In this document: positions 1-12,300 of the stretch, piece after piece
How the letters are laid out: each line of letters begins with the position of its first letter
Numbering within the stretch: position 1 is the first letter of the stretch
NCBI GenBank assembly: GCA_030549495.1
Contig: JAUIRK010000931.1
Coordinates: 310,001-374,000, forward strand
Reading direction: 5' to 3'
From: Nectonema munidae
Taxonomy: Eukaryota > Nematomorpha > Nectonematoida > Nectonematidae
Length of the DNA stretch: 64,000 bases
Notes under the pieces: generated by a model
Seen by the model: the letters and a program-made list of their open reading frames with translations, nothing else
Told to the model about the DNA's origin: nothing
Database searches by the model: none
Position numbers and translations under genes: made by a program

Positions 1-54
1 AGAATATAATTTTGCTGAATTATTTTTTCAAAGCTAAAAATATGTTCTTCCATC

Positions 55-130
55 CATAAGCGACAATTGCACGGATTGTATCGAATTACAAGGAAATGAA
101 GTTTGATGCCTAAATCGAAGCCAAGATTTA
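55..130 (-). repeat. Partial copy of a dispersed SINE tail
   Basis: Shares an ordered run of words with the tRNA-derived SINE near 27.3 kb: a CAATTG stretch, TTGTATCGAA, a purine-rich GAAATGAAG block and a CGAA-CCAAGA block. Only the body is kept; no tRNA-like head is seen here. It lies just upstream of the first visible EF-Tu exon, in an intron. The match was found by eye, so its limits are approximate. Confidence 0.4.
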
Positions 131-251
131 TTGTTTTACTTATTATGAATCAAAGTGAGAAAATGTTATAATTGCCCGATTGTATCACTATTGTATATTT
201 ATTTGTATTTTAACCGGCATTTAAAAGCTAATTGTTGTTTTAAAATTTAAG

Positions 252-384
252 GATAAAGATGAAAAGCTTGGAGTTCAATCAATAGAAAAGCTGATCGAAA
301 CAGTTGACACCTACATACCTACCCCGATCAGAGACTCAGAAAAGAACCTTCTAATGCCGATTGAACATATTTATACTCTCGCTG
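252..384 (+). CDS. TUFM: EF-Tu exon: end of G domain and start of domain II
   Basis: Acceptor AG at 250-251, donor GTAATA at 385, ends in phase 1. It encodes 44 residues from DKDEKLGV to IEHIYTLA, matching the EF-Tu stretch that ends 'VDTYIP...PVESVYSIPG'. Confidence 0.87.
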
Positions 385-3300
385 GTAATACAAAATCAAA
401 AATAGTTTTCAAAAGTGATATTAAACTAATTTAGGTCTCTTATATTTAGCTTCGTGTGAATATAGATAGTATAGAATATAGTGTTATGTACTCCGAAGGG
501 ATGATGTAAAATAAAAAGGACGCATTTTTATTATTTGATAAAACAAACCTGGACTGCATAAAAAGGGGGATAGACAAATAATAATGAATGAGAATTAAGA
601 AAACTTCCCTCATTTAAGCAAATAGTAAGATTTCATATGTTGATAAATTTAATGATAAATTAAAAATCAATTTTTAAATTTTTTTTACGTGGAATAGTTA
701 TTTTTTAAAAGAGCAAAACTTAATTTTAAGGTTGAAGAAAGTAGCATTGGTCAAGGAGGCTACGTTAGTTTAACTGATTGTAGGTTGAATAGTAAAATGA
801 CATAAAAATAAGAAAATATAAATGAAATTATGAATATAATAGCTTGATATTTACGTGTGAATAGCTAAAACTAACTTAATTAGGCTTGCTCTAGTACATA
901 GTTTGATTTACCCTGTATATTGTATCAAGTATTTGAATTATTGTACTAAGTGTAAAAACTCAAACAAACATAAACGAAGCTATGAATAGCCAAAACTAAC
1001 TAACTGTGATGAATAGAAAGAATCTGAAAGGCTGGAGCTTTTATTCAACAAATAGCGCGTGAAAAGACATAACTACATATATATATATATATATATATAA
1101 GAATTTGCATAGTAAAAGAAAAGTCTATATTAATAGAATAGAAGAATTGTGATGTTCAGAGAAGTGTTAATGACAAATAATTAATGACAAAAATAAATAT
1201 AACTATGACAGATAATTATGGTTAAATGAAAAGATATTATGTGTAAGTTTATAAACAAAAATGATGATAATAGTAATAATAATAATAATGAAGAAAGGTT
1301 ATTTGAATAATACAATCTTCCGCACTAATGGGAATTGTCTATGCCATATTTCTTGACAGGCTTTCGTTCCCTTGTTGATCTTCTTAGGTGTGGTGCTTCC
1401 ACTTTTGATTCTTCACCGTTGCTGGGTTCTTCGTTTGGAGAAGGATCCTTAGTGTATTCAGAGCAAGAGGTTTCTTCTAATTCCTTTTCAGTTTGGTTGG
1501 GGGCAAGATGCTTGAGAGCCACGGTGTTCTCCTTCCCATTTTGCGATTTTACCCTTGCGCATTGCGGATTAATTTCCAAAAGTTCGACTAACTCCACTTG
1601 AGGCTTTGCTTTCGACGGGATAGGGAATTTCTTCATCCAAACAGTTTTTGTATTAGACAGCCAATCTGGAACTTTATTGTTGGCGCTGTTTCTTTCAAAC
1701 TTAAATAATCTTTCATGCGGAGTTTCATTAGTTGATGTGTTCAGAAGTGTTCGGAGTGCATTCAAGCAATCTGGAAGAACGTCTTCCCATTTTTCGATGG
1801 GCAGTCCTTGAGTCTCTGTTGCTAAAGTGACGGTTTTCCAGATAATTCCGTTGTATCTTTCGCATTGAGAATTGCCTTGAGGATTATAAGCTGTTGTGAA
1901 AGTCGAGGCTACGCCTTTACTTAAAAGAAAAGTTTTAAGTTCACTCGATAAAAATGAGCTCCCGCGATCTGAGTGTACATATTTAGGTAGTCCAAAGATT
2001 GCAAAAACTTCTTGCAAACATTTTATTACCGTAGTTGACGTCGTATCCTTGCAAGGAAAAGCAAATGGAAATCTAGAATACTCGTCAATGATAGTGAGAA
2101 TGTACTTGTTCTTGGTTTCTGATGGCAAAGGACCTTTGAAGTCGATAGATAGTCTATCAAATGGTTTTGTAGACTTTACCATGTGGTCTCCGTAAGACTT
2201 GAAGAATCTTGGTTTGCATTTACAACAGACTTGGCAGTTCCTTGTCATCACTTTTATTTCGTCCATTGAAAAGGGTAGGTTCTTTTCTCTGACAAAGTGA
2301 CTCATTCTTCGCACTCCAGGATGGATCAGTGAGTCATGCAGCTCTTTTAGCTTCGTCGAGTCTTTTGAAATTGAACATGCACGTGATAACGCATCTGCAG
2401 ATAAATTGTCGATTCCAGGTCGATACTTGATGTCAAAGGAATATGAAGCTAACTCCAAACGCCAGCGAAGCATCTTGTCGTTTTTGATTTTGTTCTTGCC
2501 ATTATTGCTAAAAATGCAGGAAACTGCTTTCTGGTCCGTCACTACGGTAAAGTGTTGTCCAATTAGGAAGTGCTTCCAGTGTCGTACCGATGCGATGATG
2601 GCGTAAGCTTCTTTCTCCACGATGTGTGCTTTGGTTTCTGCTAGATTAAGAGTTTTGGAAAAGAATGCTACAGGCCTTCCATTTTGCAAGAGTGAGGCGG
2701 CGATTGTCTTCTCTGAAGCGTCTGTTTCCACAACGAATGGCACACCACTCTTGGTTGCGTGTAAAGCAGATCTACCAATTTCTTCTTTGAGAGAGTGAAT
2801 TACTTTTATTTAACTGTTGGTTAGAGGAAAGGAGGTCACTTTTGTTAGAGATTGAACTTTCGTGGAGTAATTGGAAATCCATTTGGCGTAATATGAGAAG
2901 AATCCCATCATTCTTTTCATTTCAGCAGAACTTCGCGGTATTGGCATTTCTGTCAGAGGTTTGATGCGATCCTTGTCAGGCTTTAGCTCCCCATCACCAA
3001 TCTCATATCCAAGAAACTTGATAGATGCGAGTCCTTGCTTACTTTTGCTCCAATTGATGTTTAGTTGATAGGAATTGGCTGCGTTAAGAAAAGACTTTAG
3101 ATTGCGATTGTGTTGCTCCAAAGTCTTCCCACAGATTATTACATCGTCTATGTAAGAAAAAGTATCACTAAGTTTATTTAACGAAATAAAGTTATTGATG
3201 TATCGCTGAAATGCAGAGGCCCCATTGGTTACTCCCATCGGAATTTTCGTGAATTGGTAAAGTCTACCGTCAGCTTCAAACCCAGTGTACATTCGCTCGT

Positions 3301-6300
3301 CTTTTCCCAGTTCCACTTGATAATAAGCTTCGGAAAGATCAATTAAACTGAAGTATTTGAATTTGGCTACTTTATGTGCCAATTCATTTACATCAGGCAA
3401 AGGATAGGCGTCAGCTAAGGTAAACTTATTTATCGTGCGTGAGAAGTCAACTACCATTCTCTTCCCTCCGGCGGTTTTGGGAACAAGGACAACTTGAGCT
3501 CGCCATGGAGAATTGGATTCTTCAATAACTCCAGCTTTCAGCAGTCTCTGGACTTCACTTCGTATAAATCGCTGATCATCTTCACTGAACTTTCTAGTTC
3601 TTGTTATCTGAGGTCGACAATTAGCAGACAAGAATCTAAAAAGTTTCACTTCATTCGAGTTCTTTGTGGCACATGTATGACGAGCTTCAAACGTTTTTCC
3701 TTGCAGATCGACAAACTTTGGAGAAATGTCCAAGTTTACCACACTTGAAGCAGGTATGACGCTTGGCAGGACACAACTCTCTAGAGTTTCTAGGGTGTCT
3801 TTTACCTCCACAGAAGTAGCAATTTCCATTTGAAGATTTTAAAAAGGAAGAACAACTATCCATCTCTGACGCTTCACGATTTTGACGGGTTGAGAGTTCA
3901 TCAGGTTGGTTCTCGTTTGCGGTTGCAGCAAGCGTTAGGGTATTGGACGCGTAGCTTTCGCTTTGGCTTAAAGCTTGCTCCATAGCTCTAGCTTGATTGA
4001 CTGCGGTGTTGAGATCAAGTTTCGTGTTTTCAAGAAGTCTGGTTCGAATAGCACTGTTCCTCAATCCAGAGATGAGAGAATCTCTTATGAAAAGATCTTT
4101 GTGCTCATCGGCAGTTACTTCTTTGAATTCGCAATTCATGGATAACACCTTCAAGGATTGAAAGAAAGAGTCGACGGTCTCGTCACTTGATTGAACGCGC
4201 GTTGAGAGGAGGTGCCTTGCATGAACTTCGTTAGGAACTTTGACGTATGCACTTTCCAATTGCTTTATTGCCATCTCATAACTTGACGCTTTTTGAATGC
4301 TTTCAGCAACGTCAGGTCCCAAGTGAATGATGAGAAGTTCAAGCTTGTTGGGACTGTGATCCTTCAAACAGTCAAGGTAGTAAGTGAATCCTCTAAACCA
4401 GTGCTTCCATAATTTTCCACTTTGTTCTTCGTTAGGGAGAACGTTGAACTCCTTTGGTCTGACGGCTTTTTCCATAAAGGGTTGGATGTTGAATAAAATT
4501 GTGATGAATAGAAAGAATCTGAAAGGCTGGAGCTTTTATTCAACAAATAGCGCGTGAAAAGACATAACTACATATATATATATATATAAGAATTTGCATA
4601 GTAAAAGAAAAGTCTATATTAATAGAATAGAAGAATTGTGATGTTCAGAGAAGTGTTAATGACAAATAATTAATGACAAAAATAAATATAACTATGACAG
4701 ATAATTATGGTTAAATGAAAAGATATTATGTGTAAGTTTATAAACAAAAATGATGATAATAGTAATAATAATAATAATGAAGAAAGGTTATTTGAATAAT
4801 ACACTAACTAGATTTTCATTGGTACAGAGTTTGATATAATTCATATACAGGTTTAAAATTATTGCATCTCACTTATCTAAAGTTATTTTACTGATTGTGT
4901 CATATGTTCAAAATTATTTCACTATCAAAAACGAATATAATAAAAGTATGAATAGCTTTGAGCGAATGCACTGAAGGTCAAAAATAAAGAACCAATCAAA
5001 AATAAACAACCACAGCGTCGTCACAACCACCATATCAAAATTCTAGGCAGTTATTTTGATCGAAAACTAAGAACACTCATACACAAATCACAAAACAAAG
5101 CAGCCAAACTCCAATATCATCCCTATCTGGCATTAAATAGGGCAAACACAAATAAACTCTGATAAATACTTGCAAAGCGATTACACTCACATCCCACACT
5201 TGTACTCAACACATACACATTAAAACTTCAGTCCTACCATTAAACATACATCAACATCCAACATCAGAGCCAAAGCTGTTCTACACTCTACACTCCTTCA
5301 ATCACCCCTACCACTCTACTCAACAACTGGCACAATAAGAATACAACTTTCACACATTACCAAACTATCCTCTACCGTCCACCAACCACGACCTAACAGA
5401 CCTAAACGATCCTAACCACGACCAAAAAAACAAAACCAACCATGCACAAACTATCTCAAACTACATGAGTGCATTACACCCAAACAAAATCATCAACAAA
5501 CCTCTTCCACAGACTAACATACAAGAAACACAATTAACACACTCCCCACTCTTTAAGGCTAATTAATTAAAACTCCTGCATAAATACATTCACAAAATTA
5601 ACCCTTCTACCCACCCAATATTTGCTACCTAAACCTACACAACATTAATCATCTTTTCGAATAAGGGTTGGATGCTGGATTAGAGCCCAAGATCTTGAAT
5701 AATTACAGACATACATTTCTACAACCTCGACTACGCCTTTAGATTTGATTTTTTTGGCATAAATAAGCAATCGAATTATGTGATCACTAGATTAATATTT
5801 TGTTTTGTGATTTTTCCCTCTTTCTATTCTAATTTCGAAAATCCCTTTTTAAATTGGTTCTGAAAGATGTTGTTCTCTCTTTGTGTTTACAATACACTTG
5901 TTTTGCGTAAGTATTTTAAAATAGTAAAATTATGAATGCTTTTTGATTTCCATGATTCATCAATCGACCAATCCGTCATAGGAACTTGCAATTTATAGGC
6001 CCTAAAATATGGCATAAAGTTAACATTTTTGTATAGAGTTACAATCTTTAGAAGTAGGGATGTGCCGGATATTCGGCTAAAATGTTACTATCCTGCTTTA
6101 CTTTATATTTTACGGGATATTCGGATAATTCGGCCCGATAACTAATGTTAAATTACTATTATTTTAACAATAATACAAAGGTTTATTTTTTTATAAAACT
6201 ATGTTTAACTTGATTACAATTATAGAGAAATTAAAAATAATATTTATGAATATAAAGATAATTAAATTTTTCTCCTAAAAATTATAAAACTTTCATGTAA

Positions 6301-9300
6301 AATATTTTTTATCTAGTACTTACCAATTCAAAGTAAATATACTTCAAATGTTATTTAACTTAAAAATGAAAAAAATATGTTAAAGTTTTTTTTCTAAATC
6401 AATTCATTTTAAATTTTAAGTTTTACTTTTTCACAAATGACAAAATATTTAAAATTTGAATAAATTTTAAAAATATTTCAAAATAAAATAGAGTTGATTT
6501 AAAATTTTTAATGATGTTTTTTAAATTGATATATAATAGTATTTTTTTATTCTTTTATTTAACAATTCAAATGAAATAAATTAAAAATATTTTTGATAAT
6601 TTTTAATGACGTTTTTTTACTTGATATATAATAGTATTTTCTTTTCATTAACAATTAAAATTTTAAAAGATTACAAAATGAAATAAAGCTTAAATTTTGA
6701 CGAATAAAAAGCTAATTTAAAAATGCCAAAAAAAATATTTAGTAGTTATATAAATATTATAGTAGTTAAAAAATATTTTTGTAGTTAAAATATGAACTCT
6801 AATTACAAAATTAAAATAAAATTTATTTTCCAATTTTTTTTAATAAAAGATTTTTTAATTTTTGAAATTCAAATAAACGCAATAACTAGATTATTCTTTT
6901 TCTTTAATAATTAAATCGTTAAACAAAATAATTACGTGCATCAGGTAATTTAATATCCGGTCGCATATCCGATAAATCTTATCGAATATCCGAATTTGGC
7001 TTTATTGTTATCCTGTACACCAGTGGCGTAGGGTGAAACTCAAACAAAGGTGTGCTTGAAAAAAAATTAAGATTTTTATTTGTAAGCAAACAACAATCTT
7101 CTTTCCTCTTTTAAAAATTCATTTAATATTTTTTGATAAAATGATTCTTCATTTTCTCCTACTATACAAAATTAATTAAAGCCAATGCAAATACTTTGAG
7201 ACCTCATATAAAAAAAGAAATAAAATCTACAAATTTTGTTTCAATAATTTTAGATGAGTCTTCTGATATCGTGTGTAAATCTCAATTATCCACCGTTTTC
7301 AGATTTGTTTAGAACAGTGGTTCTTAACCTTTTTTTTTTTATAATTCCCCACTTTTTAGTGAGCGAACTCTCAATTTCCCACCACAGTTATCGTTGACTA
7401 AAAAAATTAATTTTAACCCATTCAGTGTTTAGTGGGTAAATATACATTTTGCTTTTTTGTGTAATTTTACAAGCTCGAAATTTTGTTTATATACTAAATT
7501 TATTTTTTAAAAAATTTTTTTTTATCAAACAGTATGAACGTTATCTTTCTTATAAACATATTTTTTTTATGATATTTTGTATTAAATTTAAAACTATTTG
7601 GAGATTCTTTTTTTAAAGCAAACGTCATCATGAATATAGTATCAAAGCAATAAAGTAAAATTGAAGACCGCTGTATTAAAAAGATGAGGCATTTCTCATA
7701 ATTATAAAATATATGTCAATTAGATTTTTTTCACAATTTATTAGCAAAATAAAATGAAAAAATGCAACACCATCGGTTTCAATGCGATTTCTGCATTTGT
7801 TTTGCATTGACCAGTGCCTCAATATTTGGCTTGATTTTTGAAATTGCGCAGCGCAAATCAGATTCAAGATCAATCAGGCGGTTTCGCGATTTTATTTTGA
7901 TTTGAACGATGCTTGAAAACCCAGACTCGCACAGGTACGTCGAAGGAAATGCAACTAGAAGTGAGAGAGCGGACAAAGCAACGCGAGGATACAAGTCATG
8001 CATGGTAGCCCAGAATGCGTTTAGATTTTTGCTTGCAAAAACAATGAGTCATTTATCAAATCAAGAAACTGTTCTATGACGTTCTCCGCTTCTTCTGGAA
8101 AGTTATTAACTTGGAAACAGAATGGATCTCTTGTTAGCTCGAGTTTTGGGTTATTGATCTTGAAGTCAGAGAAATAGCGATTAAACTCGTCCAGAAGCCT
8201 GCTGAGGTAAATGACGATGTTGTTTTTAAGTAGGTCGCTGACGCCATCTGCAGTTTCACTGATTTGAGCCAACGTTGGAAAAAACGTTGCACTACGGCCA
8301 GTTTCAAACTTTCCTCGCCAAAGATCAAGTTTCGAGACGAAAGCGTTTACTTTGTCGCGATGCCCAATTATATTGCAATCCGGTCCCTGTAGCCTTCGGT
8401 TAAGCTCATTCAGGTGACTAAACATATCTGTGAGAAATGCCAGCCTGTACTGGAATTCCTTATCAGAAACAATAGTTTTTAAATCTTCTTTATTTCTTTC
8501 TTCCAAGAACTGTGTCACTTCAGGGAGCAAATGCACAAGCCTACTCAACATATCGCCTTTTGACAGCCAACGCACAGAAGTGTGGAACAAGAGTCCTTTG
8601 TAGTCGGATTCCAAATCTTGGCACAACCGTCGAAACAGTCTAGAGTTGAGAGCGCTTGCTTTAACATAATTTACAATCCTAATAGCCGCATCAAGCGTTT
8701 CTTTAAGCGGTTAAGTCATTGTTCTTGACGCAAGTGCTTCTCGATGTATAATACAGTGCTGTGTCACTACCTTAGGATTTTTTTGCTTCACTAGTTGCGT
8801 AAATCCAGACCTCACACCCAACATAACAGAAGCTCCATCTGTGCAAACATGGACAAGTTTGTCCCAGTCCAATCCTTCCTTTTCAAAAAAATCGTTAACA
8901 AGCTGCATGACATCGACAGCTTGAGTTGTTGTTTCTAGTGAGCGGCAAAATAATAAGTCTTCTTCGATGTTTTGATTGAAGACGTAACGAACAAAGACAA
9001 TTAGTTGAGACAAATTCGCCACATCCTCAAACTCATCTAATTGAATAGCAAAGACAGGAGACGCTTTCACTCTTGCCAAGAGTTGCGACTTGATATTGGA
9101 CGACATATCAAAAATGCGTGACTTAACGGTATCGTTGGATAGAGAAATTTGTTTCATCTTCGCTACTGCAGATTCGCCAAGCAAAATATCAGCACATGAG
9201 ATGAGGCAGGGCTTTATGAGCGTCTCCGCGATGCTATGTGGTTTCTTTGCCTTTGCTACCAGAAGAGAAACAGCATACGATGAGTGCACGATTGCTCTTG

Positions 9301-12300
9301 ACTCAGTTTGAAATTTTCCGTCATGGTCCATCTTCATTTTCTTCAAACAGTTTGCTTTTGATTCAAAAAATTGTCTCTTACTGTTAGCAAGCTCAGGGTG
9401 TAGATTGGAGAGATGCATCTTCAGTTGATGAGGATTCATTGAATCATTACTGAGCGTTTTGTGGCTAATAACGCACTGAGGCAACTGTCCGTTGCGTCCT
9501 TCAACAAACGTGAAACCGTAGTCCATGTACTTGTCATATTTTCTTTTAGCTCTGATTTTTTCATGCTTCACCCTACTTTCATTATTCTCACTCATGAATT
9601 CTTTTTTTTCTTTATTCATCTCTATCAAATAGGACAATTAATCGTTTTTATTTATTAATATTTGAAAGTGATGGAAAAGATAAAATAAATAATGAAAAAA
9701 GTTAATAGAGATGAAATAGACAACAATTAAAAATTTTATAATAATTTATCTAATAATAATCAAGCTCATGGATCTCATTACATATATTCTCATACATCAA
9801 AAATTTTAATAAAAATTAGGGCCTTGAAATTTAAGGACTAATTGATCGATTAATCGTTAATTTATTTTAACGATTAAAGTTTCCGTTAATTATTAATCAG
9901 ATTAAATTTTATTTTTGGGACTATCTCAATAAATATAATAGTGGCTAAAGAAAAAAAAATTAATAGATATGAAAGACTACTTCTCTGGCAAATTACATAA
10001 TCATTTTGGTTTAAAATTGTTAGATGAGGATAATATTGAAGATGCTGTCAACGTTTATAAGAGAAAACGTACACTCCTTAAATTTAATTTTCAAATGAAA
10101 GATATTTTGTTAAATTAATTTGTTCGCAAATGTACTGATGTTTCGATTTAATTGAAATTAACTATCAATTAATCGTTAATATAAAAAAAATAACTATACA
10201 TAAAATAAAATAATTTTTATTAAAAATTTTTGGGGTGAGCATAATAAGTTTAAAAAATGTTTAAGTGAGGCAAATCGTAAAACAAAGGGGAATGCTTACG
10301 TAAATTTAAATGCAAAGGAAAAAAATGGATTAAAAGCAAAACAAATGCTTGATAGATCAGCAAAATGATGAAATATGTCAGTGATGGGAGAAAACGTATG
10401 AATAAAGTAATAACTAACTAAGAAGCAATCCGTGTGTAATGATTGATGAAAGTGCTGTGTGTGCTTACGCCAACTTATATGCAAGACTGCGCTCATTGCT
10501 GAATGTGTGCGCGTGCGTGTGTGTTCAAAGATATGGATGGAGAAGTGATTTTTTTATGTTTGGCATATTGGAAATGCTCAGTGTGATGCTATAGTTACTT
10601 TCATGTTTTGTCGCAAATTTTAAAATATTGATTTTTTAGGCGACACAAACGGATGGAATTCCCCACTTAGCAACATCACCATTCCCCACTAGTGGGGAAT
10701 TCCCCACCGGTTAAGAAAGGCTGCATTAGTGAATGAAAAACCAGGATTGTTATAAATCCCCTGGATTCCGTTGTTAAGCGACTTCAAATCTGAGACAATC
10801 CCGAAAAAGCCCAACATCTGGCAACCTTAGCTTTTATATATTGTGAATAAAAGAGATTAATTATTTCAATAATGAATTCATTTTTATTTAGTGTTTTTTT
10901 ATAATTAAACATGCTTTCAATAATATAATTTAAAATTTGAGTTCAATGAAAACAAAATTCTTCTAAAAGTTCATTCTTTGACTGAAAAGTTATGGCTTTT
11001 AAAAAGGAGGAATGTACAAAATCTTTGATTTGATTTGGTAAAAATTTTGAATAATTTTCCATTTTAACCAATCACATTACGCTAGAATTGAACCAATTAT
11101 TTTGAAGATTTCTTGTATAAATTTTGACTATTCAAATGAACTGTGAAAAAGTCTTAGATCTGATTGACTAAAATTCAATCATTTTCAAGCATTCCCGTGT
11201 ATTATATTTAAAAAATATACATGTGCAACGTGAGTTACTCATTATAGCTATGAATTACTATTTTATTTAAATTCTTTAAAACTATTTTCAGCTAAAGGAA
11301 CTGTTCTAACTGGCAAACTTATTCGAGGGAGTTTAAGTAAAGGAAATGATATTGAAATTATCAGTCACAAAAAAGCTATAAGAGCAACAGTCGCTGGTAA
11401 GTTTTTTTTTCAAAAGAATTTGTTACTTCCATTAAGTACCATAGAAATCAGACGATTTATATTCAAAGTCATTGAAAAAAGCAGACGAAGATGAAATTAC
11501 TTATGTTCCCAAATGGGAGCACTGAGACTTAATGGATTAAATTATCAAGTCTTTTTCTATTATGAATTTTTGATAAGGTATTCAGTAGTAATCGAGCTAA
11601 AACGGAAGCAAGCACAAGATTGTAATATGAATTTATAAACTTATTCATTTACCACAAAATTTGATTGATTAATTAATTTATTTCAAATTAAATCTTTAAC
11701 CTTCGCTAACTCTAGTTAAGAACTTAACTTTTGATTTTATGGTTTCAGATTTTTCATTCTAGACTTTCATGATTCAACGGTATAAAATTTTTAGTAAGGA
11801 CCTGCATTCACTTGCAGCATTGTACTTGCCACATCTCTTACTCTTGCACCATTTATACTTGGACTAACTTTTACCTTAATTATCCTATTATTACTATAAG
11901 TTTCAAGACAAGAACGTAACTTGGAAACTTTGAAAGGATAGATTAAATTATTTAAAGAAGCGATCTCCCTATTTTAAATGGTTTAAAGAATATCGAATAT
12001 TTTTTACAATGTATTCTTCTAATAACGTTTTTATAACTACAATGGTAAGATAACTGGTAAAAGGTGACTGGAAGTAGCATTGTGTTGGAAAATAGAGACG
12101 AATAAATCCTTTATTAATGTTTAAAGTGCCTTTAATTTGTTTATATGTATATATAGTATATTATGTTTAAAAGATGAAGTAAGTGTAATATAGGACAAGT
12201 ATAGGGTGGAGCAAGTTTAATGGTGCAAGTAATAGGAAACCAAGACGTACATCCTTAACCCGTTATCTACCAGAATAATCAGACGATATCTAGTATAAAG

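Larger units (their letters stand above)
1005..4803 (-). mobile_element. Ty3/Gypsy LTR retrotransposon, young insertion
   Basis: A short LTR element on the - strand, antisense to the EF-Tu gene. LTRs lie at 4500-4803 (5') and 1005-1314 (3'), begin TG and end CA, and are flanked by a perfect 5-bp target duplication, CTAAC (1000-1004 and 4804-4808). Order in the element is gag with zinc knuckles, then reverse transcriptase, RNase H and integrase, which is the Ty3/Gypsy order. No envelope is seen. The two LTRs read identical except for the length of an internal (AT)n run, so the insertion is very recent. It is structurally near complete, with about one break in pol. No textbook TGG primer site lies directly beside the 5' LTR. 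Confidence 0.93.

Noticed and set aside
4960-5660. Nuclear copy of mitochondrial DNA
   Set aside because: Strand skew invites it, but no mitochondrial protein or rRNA segment was recognised in any frame, and a LINE-like reading is better.
5668-5710. SINE copy or primer-site relic (GGTTGGATGCTGGATT)
   Set aside because: Resembles the SINE head but lacks a B box, and the similarity to the LTR element's 5' leader is too short to interpret.
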